Counted from the stretch's first letter, positions 37,209-46,224 are shown. The stretch: DNA of 64,000 bases from Burkholderia aenigmatica (GCF_902499175.1 NZ_CABVQC010000003.1:169257-233256); one strand, 5' to 3'. A program made the numbers and translations. Notes: generated by a model from the letters alone, not told the origin.

Positions 37209-38525
37209 GTGCGTAATGAAATCACCGGAGGATCGCCGTCGTTGTCACGCGCGTGGTTCGCGCTGGCCGTGCTCGCGCTGGCCGCGATACTCGGTATCAC
37301 CGACCGTCAGATGCTGACGCTCGCCGTCGAGCCGCTCAAGCGTGACCTCCAGCTCAGCGACACCAGCCTGGGCGCGATCGTCGGCTTCGGCCCCATCCTG
37401 TTCGGGGCGTTGGCGTCGCCGCTGCTCGGCTGGCTGACGGACCGGGTCGACCGGCGCTGGCTGCTCGTCGCCTGCGTGCTCGTGTGGAGCGCGGGCACGG
37501 CGCTCTGCGGCCTCGTCACGCAAGGCTGGATGCTGTTCCTCTGCACGCTGACGCTCGCGGTGGGCGAGGCGGGGCTCGGGCCGGTCGTCTACAGCATGCT
37601 GCCGGACCTGTTTCCGCCGGCGCTGCGCACGGCGGCGAACACGATCTTCTTCGCGGTCGCGCTGTTCGGCGCGGGGCTCGGGATCGCGGGCGCCGGCGCG
37701 ATCTTCAGCGTGGCCGCGCCGTTCGCGCACGCGCTGTCGATCGAACCCTGGCGGCTCGCGTTCCTGCTCGTCGCGATCCCGGGGCCGGTCGTCGCGGGCT
37801 TGTTCGCGCTGGTCGGGCATCCGCCGCGCGGCGGCACGGCCGACCTGCACGAACGTGCGCAGGAGACGCTTGCGCATTACTGGCGGCGCTCGGGCGCGAT
37901 GCTGGCGTGCCTGATCGTCGGCTATGCGATGGCGGCCTTCTACGTGGGGGCAATCCTGGGCTGGGCGCCGGTGTCGCTGATCCGCGACTTTCACGTCGAC
38001 GTCGCCCGCTCTGGGTTGTACAGCGGCATCGCGGTGGGCGGCGGTTCGGCGCTCGGCTTGCTGGCGAGCGTGGTGGCCGTGCGATGCCTGCGCGCGCGCT
38101 GGGGCCGGCTGCTGCCGGTCGCGATCGGCTGCGCGATGGCGCTGCTGGCCGCGTTGCTGCTGCTGATGCTGTCGTTCGCGACGAGCGCGGCGATGCTGCT
38201 CGCCTGCATGATCGGCATCATCGCCGCCTATATCGCCGGCGCGGCACTGACGCCAACCTTGTTGCAGGACATCGCGCCGCCGCATTTGCGCGGGCGGGTC
38301 GTCGGCACGTCGTCGCTCGTCACCTACGCATTTCAGGCGATGTCCGTGCCTTCCGTCGGCGCGATATCCGATGCCCTCGACGGCACGCCGTACGCGCTGC
38401 TCAAGGGGATCGTCTGGCTCGGCGTGCCGGCCGCCGTCTTCAGCGTGATCCTGCTGGGTCTCGTGTTGCGTACCTTCCGCACGCGCTTCGAACCGCACTG
38501 CGAAATCGGCGCGCAGGCGCTTTAA
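37209..38525 (+). CDS. MFS transporter (spinster-like)
   Basis: The protein is 438 residues with 12 membrane segments. The GTG start at 37209 is supported by AGGAGG at 37197-37202. The MFS signature is 'PLLGWLTDRVDRRWLLVACV', preceded by 'ITDRQMLTLAVEPLKRDLQL', which is typical of the spinster-like group common beside TonB receptors in sphingomonads. It probably moves the pathway's substrate or product across the inner membrane, the role proposed for MlrD. It follows the M81 gene by 172 bases and ends in a strong terminator hairpin. Confidence 0.88.
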   Translation: MRNEITGGSPSLSRAWFALAVLALAAILGITDRQMLTLAVEPLKRDLQLSDTSLGAIVGFGPILFGALASPLLGWLTDRVDRRWLLVACVLVWSAGTALCGLVTQGWMLFLCTLTLAVGEAGLGPVVYSMLPDLFPPALRTAANTIFFAVALFGAGLGIAGAGAIFSVAAPFAHALSIEPWRLAFLLVAIPGPVVAGLFALVGHPPRGGTADLHERAQETLAHYWRRSGAMLACLIVGYAMAAFYVGAILGWAPVSLIRDFHVDVARSGLYSGIAVGGGSALGLLASVVAVRCLRARWGRLLPVAIGCAMALLAALLLLMLSFATSAAMLLACMIGIIAAYIAGAALTPTLLQDIAPPHLRGRVVGTSSLVTYAFQAMSVPSVGAISDALDGTPYALLKGIVWLGVPAAVFSVILLGLVLRTFRTRFEPHCEIGAQAL

Positions 38526-38556
38526 CGCCGCCGTACGCCTTTCTCCCGCCGCTGCC

Positions 38557-38600
38557 GCGCCTTCCGTGCGAACTCACGCACGGAAGGCGCGTGTCGTTTT
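38557..38600 (+). terminator. Strong hairpin terminator after MFS gene
   Basis: A perfect 14-base-pair stem, GCGCCTTCCGTGCG (38557-38570) with its complement (38577-38590), closes a six-base loop and is followed by GTGTCGTTTTCC. It separates the hydrolase/MFS genes from the TonB receptor, so the two parts probably have separate promoters. The rest of the gap up to 38849 shows no gene. Confidence 0.7.
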
Positions 38601-38849
38601 CCTGCTCCCGCATCCCGTTCGATTGCCGCGTGGTCCGGCGGCGCGTCGCCCGCGCCCGCGGCTTCGTTGCGCGTGTTTTTCGGCGCGTCGGCAGCCGAGG
38701 ACGGTAGCCAATGTTTTTCGGCGTTTCGCAAAAGCAGCGGCCGATTTGGCTGCTTACCTTGGAGTCATTCGGGCGGGCGGTCCGCATGCGGGACCGCATC
38801 GGAAGACCGACAGGTCCGCTCACATTCAGACAGACAAGAGGAGTCGCAG

Positions 38850-41186
38850 ATGGCAAGCAAGAAGGGCGGGGTCGCAGCGGAGTCGACGATCTTCAGGCGG
38901 ACGCTGGTTGCCGTGACCGTGATGCGGATGTTTCTCGCCGCATCGGATGCGTGCGCACAGACCGAGCCCGCACAGCCAGGTGCCGGTACGTTGCCGCCCG
39001 CCGCCGCCACCACGGAGCGCGCGGCGCCCGGTACGGATCGCGACGGCAATGCCAGCGCCAAAGGTCGCGCCGGCGGTGCGGCGATCACGCTCAATTCCGT
39101 CGAGGTGACGGCCAACCGGCGTCGCGAGCCGGCGCGCGAGGTGCCGATGAAGGTCGACACGCTGTCGAGCGATGCGCTGCAGAAGTCGGGCGCCACGAAG
39201 CTGAGCGACTACCTGTCGACGCAGCCGGGCGTCGGTTTCAACAGCGGCGGCGGTCCGGGCCAGGGCACGATCTCGATGCGCGGCGTGACGGCCGGCAAGG
39301 ACGTCGGGCCGACCGTGGGCGTGTATGTCGACGATACGCCGCTCGGCTCGAACACCGTGTCGGGTGGCGGGGCCGCGCTGGCCCTGGACATGGGCCTGCT
39401 CGACCTGAATCACATCGAGATCCTGTTCGGGCCGCAGGGGACGTTGTATGGCGCGGGCGCGATGGGCGGCCTGCTGAAATACGTGACCAACCAGCCGGAT
39501 ACCGAGAGCTTTTTCGGCAGCGTCGGGACGATGTTTTCGTCGACCTGGCACGGCGGCCTCAACAACACGACCAACGTCGTGCTGAACGTGCCGCTGAAAT
39601 CCGACGTCGCCGCCATGCGCATCGCCGCCTTCAACAACCACGACGGCGGTTACGTCGATGCGACGGGCGCGGCCGCCGGCACGCGCATCAACCGGAGCGA
39701 CACCACGGGCGTGCGTGCGTCGCTGCTCGTCACGCCGACCCGCAAGCTCACGTTCCGCTTCACGGCCACGCTTCAGAACATCAACAGCAACGGCCAGAAC
39801 TACGTCGACTACGGGATGAACGGCCGGCCCGCGTATGGCGCGCTGACCAAATTGCAGGATTCGCAGGAACCGTATCACCAGAGCAATCAGTTCTACACAG
39901 CGAATGCCGAATACGATTTCGGCTGGGCGCGCCTCAATGCGATTTCCGCGTACCAGTCGCTGCGCACGTCCACGACGCTCGATTTCACGCCGTTCTATGC
40001 GCCGATTCTCGCGGCGGGCGGACTCGACGTCAGCACCGTCACGCCCAGTTCCACCGTCGGCACCAACAAGGTGACGCAGGAGCTGCGGCTGACATCGCCC
40101 GGCAACCGCACGCTGGAGTGGGTCGCCGGCCTCTACTACGACCACGAGCACAGCAACACGTTGCAGGTGTATCGCGCGACGGCCGGCGGCCGCTCGCTCG
40201 GCGACCTGGAGCGGCTCGGCTATTCGGGCAGTTACCAGGAGTTAGCGGCCTACGGCGACGTCACCTACAACCCCACGTCGCGCATCGCGCTGACGGCCGG
40301 CATGCGGATCGCGCACAACAGCCAGGACTACCGGCAGGAGACGTCCGGCCTGCTCGTGCCGACGCCGTTGTCCGCGCCGGGCGCGTCGTCGGATACGAGC
40401 AAGACGTACATGTTCACGGCCAGCTACAAGCTCACGCCGACCAGCAACGTCTACGCGCGCGTCGCGAGCGGCTATCGCCCGGGCGGCCCCAACAGCATGG
40501 CGGTCAGCGCGGTGACGGGGCAACTGATCGCCGGCAATCCCACCTACAAGCCCGACACGCTGTGGAACTACGAGATCGGCTACAAGGCGGATCTGTTCGA
40601 CAACCGCGTCTCGGTCGCGCTGTCGGCTTACGACATCGAATGGCACGACATCCAGCAATACGGTGCGGTGGACGGCGTCGCGCAGCTCGTCAACGCGGGC
40701 AACGCGCGGATCAAGGGCCTCGAGGCATCGGGCGTGGTGCGGCCGACGTCGGCGCTGTCGTTCAATGCGTCGCTCGCCGCGATCGACGCGTACCTGACGG
40801 AAGGGGCGCCGAGCGTCGGTGCGCGCACGGGCGACCGGCTGCCGAACACCGCGAAGTTCGCGGCGTCGCTGGGGGCGAGCTGGCGTTTCCCGCTCGGCCC
40901 ATGGTCGGCCACGGCCAGTGCCGCCGAGCGCTTCGTGGGCGAGCGTCATGCGAGTTTCGCGGGCGCCACGGGCTCGCCCGATTTCATCCTGCCCGCCTAT
41001 GCCGTGACGGATCTCCAGTTGGGCGTGGACCTGCGGTACGCGAGCCTGTCGTTCTTCGTCAGGAACCTGTTCAACCGCGAAGGGCTGCTGTCTGCCAATA
41101 CGAGCTATGTGCCGCTGGGCGGCAACGTCTGGGCGTCGGTGATCCAGCCACGCACGATCGGTGTGCAACTGAGCGCGCCGTTCTGA
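38850..41186 (+). CDS. TonB-dependent outer-membrane receptor (non-siderophore type)
   Basis: The protein is 778 residues from ATG 38850, preceded by AAGAGGAG. A signal peptide ends near 'SDACA'. A low-complexity linker is followed by a TonB box in 'ITLNSVEVTANRR', then the plug ('VPMKVDTLSSDALQKSGATK', 'IEILFGPQGTLYGAGAMGGL') and a beta-barrel that ends in 'PRTIGVQLSAPF' with the usual terminal phenylalanine. The plug motifs fit the sphingomonad-type receptors that import organic substrates rather than the FhuE group. No Fur box is seen upstream. It is followed after 25 bases by its own tonB. Confidence 0.9.
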   Translation: MASKKGGVAAESTIFRRTLVAVTVMRMFLAASDACAQTEPAQPGAGTLPPAAATTERAAPGTDRDGNASAKGRAGGAAITLNSVEVTANRRREPAREVPMKVDTLSSDALQKSGATKLSDYLSTQPGVGFNSGGGPGQGTISMRGVTAGKDVGPTVGVYVDDTPLGSNTVSGGGAALALDMGLLDLNHIEILFGPQGTLYGAGAMGGLLKYVTNQPDTESFFGSVGTMFSSTWHGGLNNTTNVVLNVPLKSDVAAMRIAAFNNHDGGYVDATGAAAGTRINRSDTTGVRASLLVTPTRKLTFRFTATLQNINSNGQNYVDYGMNGRPAYGALTKLQDSQEPYHQSNQFYTANAEYDFGWARLNAISAYQSLRTSTTLDFTPFYAPILAAGGLDVSTVTPSSTVGTNKVTQELRLTSPGNRTLEWVAGLYYDHEHSNTLQVYRATAGGRSLGDLERLGYSGSYQELAAYGDVTYNPTSRIALTAGMRIAHNSQDYRQETSGLLVPTPLSAPGASSDTSKTYMFTASYKLTPTSNVYARVASGYRPGGPNSMAVSAVTGQLIAGNPTYKPDTLWNYEIGYKADLFDNRVSVALSAYDIEWHDIQQYGAVDGVAQLVNAGNARIKGLEASGVVRPTSALSFNASLAAIDAYLTEGAPSVGARTGDRLPNTAKFAASLGASWRFPLGPWSATASAAERFVGERHASFAGATGSPDFILPAYAVTDLQLGVDLRYASLSFFVRNLFNREGLLSANTSYVPLGGNVWASVIQPRTIGVQLSAPF

Positions 41187-41211
41187 CGCGCGGACGATTC
41201 GAGGAGCTTCC

Positions 41212-41889
41212 ATGTTTGCCCATTCCGCCCCGGCCCGCAGGCTTGCCGGCCAACCGCGCCCGTTCCGGCAGACCAGCCGCCATCCCGTGCGCCGCTACGG
41301 CGGTATCGCGGCCGTCCTGCTGCTGCATGCGGCGCTGATCTACGCGCTGCTGAACGGTCTCGCCAATCGCGTGACGGAGATCGTCCAGCATCCGGTCGAC
41401 GTGCGAATCATCGAGCCGGTCAAGCCGCCGCCGCCCCCTCCGCCACCGCCGAAGCCGATCGTGAAGGCGTTGCCGTCGAAGGTTGCGCCGCCGGCGCGGA
41501 TGTTCGTGCCGCCGCCGGAGGTGCCGGTTCAGGGGTCGTCGCAGGCGACGCTCGCGCACACGACTGCACCCGTAGTCTCCGCGCCGGCACCGGCCGCACC
41601 CGCGGCACCCGCTGCGCCGAGCCACGAAGTGGGCGTCGTATGCCCGAATTCGGATCAGGTGCGCGCGTCGCTGCGCTATCCGCGTGAAGCGCTGGAAAAC
41701 AACATCGTCGGCAACGTGCTGGTGGAGTTCATCGTCGATGCCGATGGCCGCGTGTCGGGCGAGCGCGTCGCGCAGTCCGCCGACCCGATCCTCGATCGGG
41801 CCGCGCTCGCGGCGGTGAGGCGATTCAGTTGTATTTCGCAGGGGCAGGCGGTGCGCGTGCAGGTGCCGTTCTCGTTCAACCTGAACTGA
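41212..41889 (+). CDS. tonB: TonB energy transducer
   Basis: The protein is 225 residues. One N-terminal membrane segment ('GGIAAVLLLHAALIYALLNG') is followed by a proline-rich spacer ('EPVKPPPPPPPPPKPIVKAL') and a C-terminal TonB domain of about 80 residues ('ASLRYPREALENNIVGNVLV', 'VDADGRVSGERVAQSADPIL'). It spans the periplasm and passes the proton-motive energy harvested by ExbB/ExbD to an outer-membrane receptor. Directly downstream of the receptor, it is probably dedicated to it. Confidence 0.92.
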   Translation: MFAHSAPARRLAGQPRPFRQTSRHPVRRYGGIAAVLLLHAALIYALLNGLANRVTEIVQHPVDVRIIEPVKPPPPPPPPPKPIVKALPSKVAPPARMFVPPPEVPVQGSSQATLAHTTAPVVSAPAPAAPAAPAAPSHEVGVVCPNSDQVRASLRYPREALENNIVGNVLVEFIVDADGRVSGERVAQSADPILDRAALAAVRRFSCISQGQAVRVQVPFSFNLN

Positions 41890-41958
41890 GCGGTGCGCCG
41901 CCAGAAAGCCGGCAGCCAGGATGCCGGATGCCTAATCAGATCGATCAATGGAGCAGAC

Positions 41959-42858
41959 ATGACGAAGCAACTTATCGCCGCTTTCGCGGCCAGCATGATG
42001 ATTGCCGGCGGTACGGCAGGGGTCCTCGTCGCGCCGCAGGACGCGCGAGCCGAGACGAGCACGGTGGCCGCACCGGTCGCGAGCGCAGTCGCCGTCACGC
42101 CGGCAGCGCCGGCCGTCGCCGGCCCCGCACCGCAGGCGGCGCCTGCCGCGGCGAACGCCGCCACCAATCCCTACGGACTCGATGCGTTGTGGCGCGGCGG
42201 CGACTTCGTCGCGCGTTTCGTGCTGATCCTGCTGGTCGTGATGTCGATGGGGAGCTGGTACATCATGGTGACCAAGTTCTTCGAGCAGTATCGCGCGAAC
42301 CGACGCGCGAAACGGGCGGACGCGCAGCTCTGGGCCGCACCGTCACTCGCGGAAGGCGTGCAGCAGCTCGACCCGGCGTCGCCGTTCCGCTTCATTGCCG
42401 AGACGGCGATCGAGGCCGGCGAGCATCACGACGAGGTGCTGCTCGAAGCCGTCGATCGCAATACGTGGATCGACACGTCGGTCGAGCGAGCGGTGACCAA
42501 CGTGTCGAACCGCCTGCAGGATGGTCTCGCGTTTCTCGGCACGGTGGGGTCGACCGCGCCGTTCGTGGGCCTGTTCGGCACGGTGTGGGGCATCTACCAT
42601 GCGCTGACCGCGATCGGCGTCGCAGGCCAGGCGTCGATCGACAAGGTCGCGGGGCCGGTGGGGGAGGCGCTCATCATGACGGCGATCGGCCTGGCGGTGG
42701 CCGTACCCGCGGTGCTCGGCTACAACTTCCTGGTGCGTCGTAACAAGGCGGTGATGGAGCGGGTGCGCGCATTCGGCGCGCAGCTTCACGTCGTGGTGCT
42801 GGCCAGCGGCAAACGGCCCGAGCGCAACGGCGCGCGCGTGCCGTCGCTGGTCGACTGA
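41959..42858 (+). CDS. exbB: ExbB/MotA-TolQ family proton channel protein
   Basis: The protein is 299 residues from ATG 41959, preceded by TGGAGCAGAC. An N-terminal signal-like segment and an Ala/Pro-rich periplasmic stretch (to about residue 75) precede the three conserved membrane segments: 'VARFVLILLVVMSMGSWYIM', 'GLAFLGTVGSTAPFVGLFGT' and 'ALIMTAIGLAVAVPAVLGYN'. These form the pentameric channel of the ExbB-ExbD-TonB motor. The N-terminal extension is typical of the longer ExbB type. Confidence 0.92.
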   Translation: MTKQLIAAFAASMMIAGGTAGVLVAPQDARAETSTVAAPVASAVAVTPAAPAVAGPAPQAAPAAANAATNPYGLDALWRGGDFVARFVLILLVVMSMGSWYIMVTKFFEQYRANRRAKRADAQLWAAPSLAEGVQQLDPASPFRFIAETAIEAGEHHDEVLLEAVDRNTWIDTSVERAVTNVSNRLQDGLAFLGTVGSTAPFVGLFGTVWGIYHALTAIGVAGQASIDKVAGPVGEALIMTAIGLAVAVPAVLGYNFLVRRNKAVMERVRAFGAQLHVVVLASGKRPERNGARVPSLVD

Positions 42859-42870
42859 GCGGGGGCGGCC

Positions 42871-43293
42871 ATGGGCATCAGTGTCCGTCAGGACGATGAC
42901 GACGAGGTCATCGCACAGATCAACACGACGCCGCTCGTCGACGTGATGTTGGTATTGCTCATCATTTTTCTGATCACGATTCCGGTGGTGACGCACACGA
43001 TTCCGGTGGACCTGCCGAAGGAGACCGTACAGCCGTTGCAGAGCAAGCCCGCGAGTATCGAAATCGCGGTCGATCGGCGCGGCGCATTCTTCTGGAATGC
43101 GGTGCCGGTCGATGCGCCGACGTTGCTCGCGCGCCTGAAGGGCGTGGCGGGGCAATCGCCGCAGCCGGACGTGCATGTGCGCGGCGACGAAAGCACACGT
43201 TATGAATTCGTCGGGCGTGTGATCGTGGCGTGCGAACGGGCGGGCATCGAGAAGGTGTCGTTCATCACGGAGCCGCCTGCGCGCGGCAGCTAG
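42871..43293 (+). CDS. exbD: ExbD biopolymer transport protein, first copy
   Basis: The protein is 140 residues. A short cytoplasmic N-terminus leads to 'AQINTTPLVDVMLVLLIIFL' with the conserved membrane aspartate that carries protons, then a periplasmic domain with 'EIAVDRRGAFFWNAVPVD'. It is 12 bases after exbB. It works in the ExbB pore to energise TonB. Confidence 0.92.
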   Translation: MGISVRQDDDDEVIAQINTTPLVDVMLVLLIIFLITIPVVTHTIPVDLPKETVQPLQSKPASIEIAVDRRGAFFWNAVPVDAPTLLARLKGVAGQSPQPDVHVRGDESTRYEFVGRVIVACERAGIEKVSFITEPPARGS

Positions 43294-43302
43294 GAGACAG
43301 TC

Positions 43303-43722
43303 ATGGGCATGAACGTTTCGTCGGGCACCGAGCCGGACGTGATGGTGGACATCAACACGACGCCGCTGATCGACGTGATGCTGGTCCTGCTGATCATGTT
43401 GATCATCACCATTCCGATCCAGATGCATGCGGTCAAGATGAATCTGCCGGTTGGCGACGCGCCGCCGGCCGCGAAGCCGGAGATCGTGCAGATCGATGTG
43501 GCCGCCGACGGTGCGGCGTCGTGGAACGGCGTGCGCCTGCCCGATCGCGCGGCGCTCGAAGCGAAGCTCGCGCAGGTCGCGGCCGAACCGGTGCAGGCCG
43601 AGATCCGGCTCCGGCCGGACCGGCAGGCGCCGTATCGCGACGTCGCCGCCGTGCTGGCGTCCGCGCAGCGCGTGGGGGCAACGAAGATCGGGCTGATGGG
43701 TAACGAGCAATACATGCAGTAG
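43303..43722 (+). CDS. exbD: ExbD biopolymer transport protein, second copy
   Basis: The protein is 139 residues, a divergent paralogue of the preceding gene, 9 bases downstream with TAGGAGACAG before the start. It has the same membrane motif 'VDINTTPLIDVMLVLLIMLI' with the channel aspartate, and a periplasmic domain ('PEIVQIDVAADGAASWNGV'). Tandem exbD genes after tonB-exbB are known in Xanthomonas and some Burkholderia, where the second copy is needed only for certain substrates. This is the last gene of the cluster. Confidence 0.9.
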   Translation: MGMNVSSGTEPDVMVDINTTPLIDVMLVLLIMLIITIPIQMHAVKMNLPVGDAPPAAKPEIVQIDVAADGAASWNGVRLPDRAALEAKLAQVAAEPVQAEIRLRPDRQAPYRDVAAVLASAQRVGATKIGLMGNEQYMQ

Positions 43723-44027
43723 GCGCGACGTGCGATCGAGGCGGCGTGCGCGTGAGGACCGATGCGATCGCTTTGGCGGCGGGAGAGACGTTCGCGAAGG
43801 CAGGTGCTCGCGGCGCACGCCTTTCTCGTCCGCCACGCGGTGTTTCGTGCAACCGAGGTGCTCGAGAACGGATACGGCTGGAGGCGAGGTCGCGACTGCG
43901 TCTGTTTCGCGCTGGAGCAAGTCCGGCGAAATCGATTGCGAGTCCAGCGAACGGGAGCGTGCAGCAGAACACTGCGGAAGGGATGGCGCGTGGCCGGCCT
44001 GTACTTTACGGGCTGGAGCGCATCATT
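43723..44027. other. Gap between exbD and tRNA-Leu
   Basis: Open frames occur in several phases here but none has a ribosome-binding site, a recognisable domain or convincing composition. I see no terminator hairpin. The region probably holds only the end of the exbD transcript and the 3' flank of the tRNA. Confidence 0.4.
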
Positions 44028-44112
44028 TGGTGCCGACGGCGAGACTCGAACTCGCACAGCTTTCGCCACTACCCCCTCAAGATAGCGTGTCTACCAATTT
44101 CACCACGTCGGC
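44028..44112 (-). tRNA. tRNA-Leu (anticodon GAG)
   Basis: The 85-base gene reads leftwards with an encoded CCA. The acceptor stem GCCGACG pairs with CGTCGGC. The anticodon stem CTATC/GGTAG encloses the loop TTGAGGG, giving anticodon GAG, which decodes CUC/CUU. The long variable arm (TGGCGAAAGCT) and the T arm (GCGAG-TTCGAGT-CTCGC) are those of a class II leucine tRNA. It closely follows the E. coli leuU layout. Confidence 0.96.
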
Positions 44113-44127
44113 ACTGCAAGGGGCGCA

Positions 44128-44156
44128 ATTCTAGCGCGACGTTACGCGTTTGTGAA
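44128..44156 (-). promoter_or_regulatory. Promoter of tRNA-Leu
   Basis: Reading leftwards, TTCACA (44156-44151) and TAGAAT (44133-44128) are separated by exactly 17 bases, and the -10 lies 15 bases before the mature tRNA. Each hexamer differs from consensus at one position. Confidence 0.75.
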
Positions 44157-44253
44157 GGGGGTGTGACACGATCGTCGGATGCGCGCAGGCGATCCCGGTA
44201 GAATTCGGGCGATCGACCCGACGATCGTCGCAACCGCAACCCGTTTTCTTCGC

Positions 44254-45579
44254 GTGACAGACACCCTCGAACAACTGCAGGCCGGGCAACTCGCCGGCGC
44301 ACGGCAACTCAAGCTCGCGTGCGGGTTGACGGAATTCCCGCGCGCGATCTTCGATCTTGCCGATACGCTCGAAGTGCTCGATTTGACCGGCAATGCGCTG
44401 TCCGCGCTGCCGGACGACCTGCCGCGGCTGCACCGCCTGCGCATCCTGTTCGCGTCCGGTAACCGCTTCACCGCGTTCCCCGGCGTGCTGGGCGCGTGCG
44501 AGCAGCTCGACATGATCGGCTTCAAGGCGAACCGGATTCAAACGGTGCCGCGCGGATCGCTGCCGCGCGCGCTGCGCTGGCTGATCCTCACCGACAACGC
44601 GCTCGACGCATTGCCGGCCGACATCGGCGATTGCTCGCGGCTGCAGAAGCTGATGCTCGCGGGCAACCGGTTGCGTGCGCTGCCCTCGGAAATGGCCGCT
44701 TGCCGCGCGCTCGAACTGGTGCGGCTGTCGGCGAACCGGCTGGACGAACTGCCCGACTGGCTGCTGCGCCTGCCGCGCCTCGCGTGGCTTGCCACCGCAG
44801 GCAACCCGTTCGGCGCCGCACCGGAAGCGGCGGCGTCGGCCGGGCCCGAGGTCGCGGACGTCGACTGGGCGTCGCTGGCGTGCGAGCAGAAGCTGGGCGA
44901 GGGCGCGTCGGGCGTCATTTACCGTGCGCAGTGGCGCCCGGATGGGCATCCGCCACGGACGGTCGCGGTCAAGCTGTTCAAGGGTGCGGTAACGAGCGAC
45001 GGCCTGCCCGATTGCGAAATGGCCGCGTGCCTGCACGCCGGCCGCCACCCGAACATGATCCCGGTGATCGGCAAGGTGAGCGGGCATCCCGACGGCACGC
45101 ACGGCCTCGTGATGGAGCGGGTCGATCCCGCGCTCACGAACCTCGCCGGGCCGCCGAGCTTCGCGTCCTGCACGCGCGACGTGTATGCGGCCGACGCGAG
45201 ATTCGAGCCGGCGGCAGCGATGCGGATCGTGCATGGCATCGCGTCGGTGGCGGGCCATCTGCACGCACGCGGCATCATGCATGGCGACCTGTACGCGCAC
45301 AACATCCTGCACGACGGCGAAGGCGGCGCGCTGCTCGGGGATTTCGGCGCAGCGTCGCTCTACGATGCGAACGATCGCACGCGCGGCGCAGGGTTCGAAC
45401 GGCTCGAGGTGCGGGCGTTCGGCTATCTGCTCGGCGAGTTGCTCGCGCGATGCGAGCCGCGCACGTGGGCCGGCAGGACGGCGCTCGATGCGCTCGCGGT
45501 AGCCTGCCTGGACGAAGACGTCGAGGCGCGGCCGTCGTTCGGCGAGATCGCGGCCGAGCTGGCCGCGCACGCGCGCTGA
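44254..45579 (+). CDS. Leucine-rich repeat protein kinase (LRR-kinase fusion)
   Basis: The protein is 441 residues from GTG 44254 (an upstream ATG at 44179 gives 466 but reads poorly). Residues 15-185 are about seven LRRs of the 'LxxLxLxxNxLxxLP' bacterial/plant type. A protein-kinase domain follows: glycine loop GEGASG at 215-220, 'VAVKLFK' with Lys240, the catalytic loop HGDLYAHN with Asp345 and Asn350, and DFG with Asp363. The usual HRD arginine is glycine, as in RD-minus kinases. It is probably a cytoplasmic Ser/Thr kinase whose LRRs bind partners. The target is unknown. No operon partner. Confidence 0.87.
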   Translation: MTDTLEQLQAGQLAGARQLKLACGLTEFPRAIFDLADTLEVLDLTGNALSALPDDLPRLHRLRILFASGNRFTAFPGVLGACEQLDMIGFKANRIQTVPRGSLPRALRWLILTDNALDALPADIGDCSRLQKLMLAGNRLRALPSEMAACRALELVRLSANRLDELPDWLLRLPRLAWLATAGNPFGAAPEAAASAGPEVADVDWASLACEQKLGEGASGVIYRAQWRPDGHPPRTVAVKLFKGAVTSDGLPDCEMAACLHAGRHPNMIPVIGKVSGHPDGTHGLVMERVDPALTNLAGPPSFASCTRDVYAADARFEPAAAMRIVHGIASVAGHLHARGIMHGDLYAHNILHDGEGGALLGDFGAASLYDANDRTRGAGFERLEVRAFGYLLGELLARCEPRTWAGRTALDALAVACLDEDVEARPSFGEIAAELAAHAR

Positions 45580-45594
45580 CGGGAGCGCGGCGCC

Positions 45595-46224
45595 TTACGC
45601 CTGCCGCGCAGTCAGCAGCTTGATTCCGAGCCCGACGAACAGCAGCCCGCTGGCACGCTTGAGCGCACGCACCGCGCGGCTCATGCCGAAGCCGCGATGG
45701 AACCGGCGCACGCCGGCCGAATAGACGCTGTGAACGACCACGACGGTGCACGCGATCGTCGCGTACATCACGACGAACTGCAGCGCGAGCGGGCGGTCGT
45801 GCACGATGAACTGCGGCATGAACGCCGACAGGAAGATCATCGTCTTCGGATTGCTGCCCGAGACGAACAGCGCTTCGCGGAACAGTTTCCTGCGGTCGGG
45901 CATGGCGATCTCCGCCGCACCGGTCGAAGCGCCGGCCTTGCGGTCGCCGCGCAGTTGCCGGATCCCCAGGAACATCAGGTACGCGGCGCCGATCACCTTC
46001 ATCGCGACGAACAGCGACGGCATCGCGGCCAGCATCGCGCCGACGCCGAGCGCGACGAGCAGCACGACCACGCCTTGCGCGACGAGGTTGCCCGCGATCG
46101 TCGCGGCCGTGCCGTGCGTGCCGTAGCGCACCGTGTTGCGGATGACGAGCAGCACGTTCGGCCCCGGCGACAGCGTCGTGGCGAGATAGGCTGCGGCGAA
46201 CAGCATCCAGGTCTGAAGGGACAT
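45595..46224 (-). CDS. LysE/RhtB family amino-acid exporter
   Basis: The protein is 209 residues from ATG 46224 with GGAG upstream; six membrane segments. The family signature 'ATTLSPGPNVLLVIRNTVRY' with GPN is intact, then 'AAYLMFLGIRQLRGD' and 'GSNPKTMIFLSAFMPQFI'. Members export amino acids such as threonine, homoserine or lysine through the inner membrane. It is convergent with the LRR kinase, with stops 15 bases apart. Confidence 0.9.
   Translation of the reverse strand: MSLQTWMLFAAAYLATTLSPGPNVLLVIRNTVRYGTHGTAATIAGNLVAQGVVVLLVALGVGAMLAAMPSLFVAMKVIGAAYLMFLGIRQLRGDRKAGASTGAAEIAMPDRRKLFREALFVSGSNPKTMIFLSAFMPQFIVHDRPLALQFVVMYATIACTVVVVHSVYSAGVRRFHRGFGMSRAVRALKRASGLLFVGLGIKLLTARQA

Noticed and set aside
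38711..41338. An 875-codon + strand frame overlapping the TonB receptor in another phase
   Set aside because: The receptor frame has a signal peptide, plug and barrel motifs; the other phase is Arg/Ala-rich shadow.
43730..44134. Open frames running from the exbD end into the tRNA-Leu gene
   Set aside because: They overlap a clear tRNA on the opposite strand and show no protein-like features.
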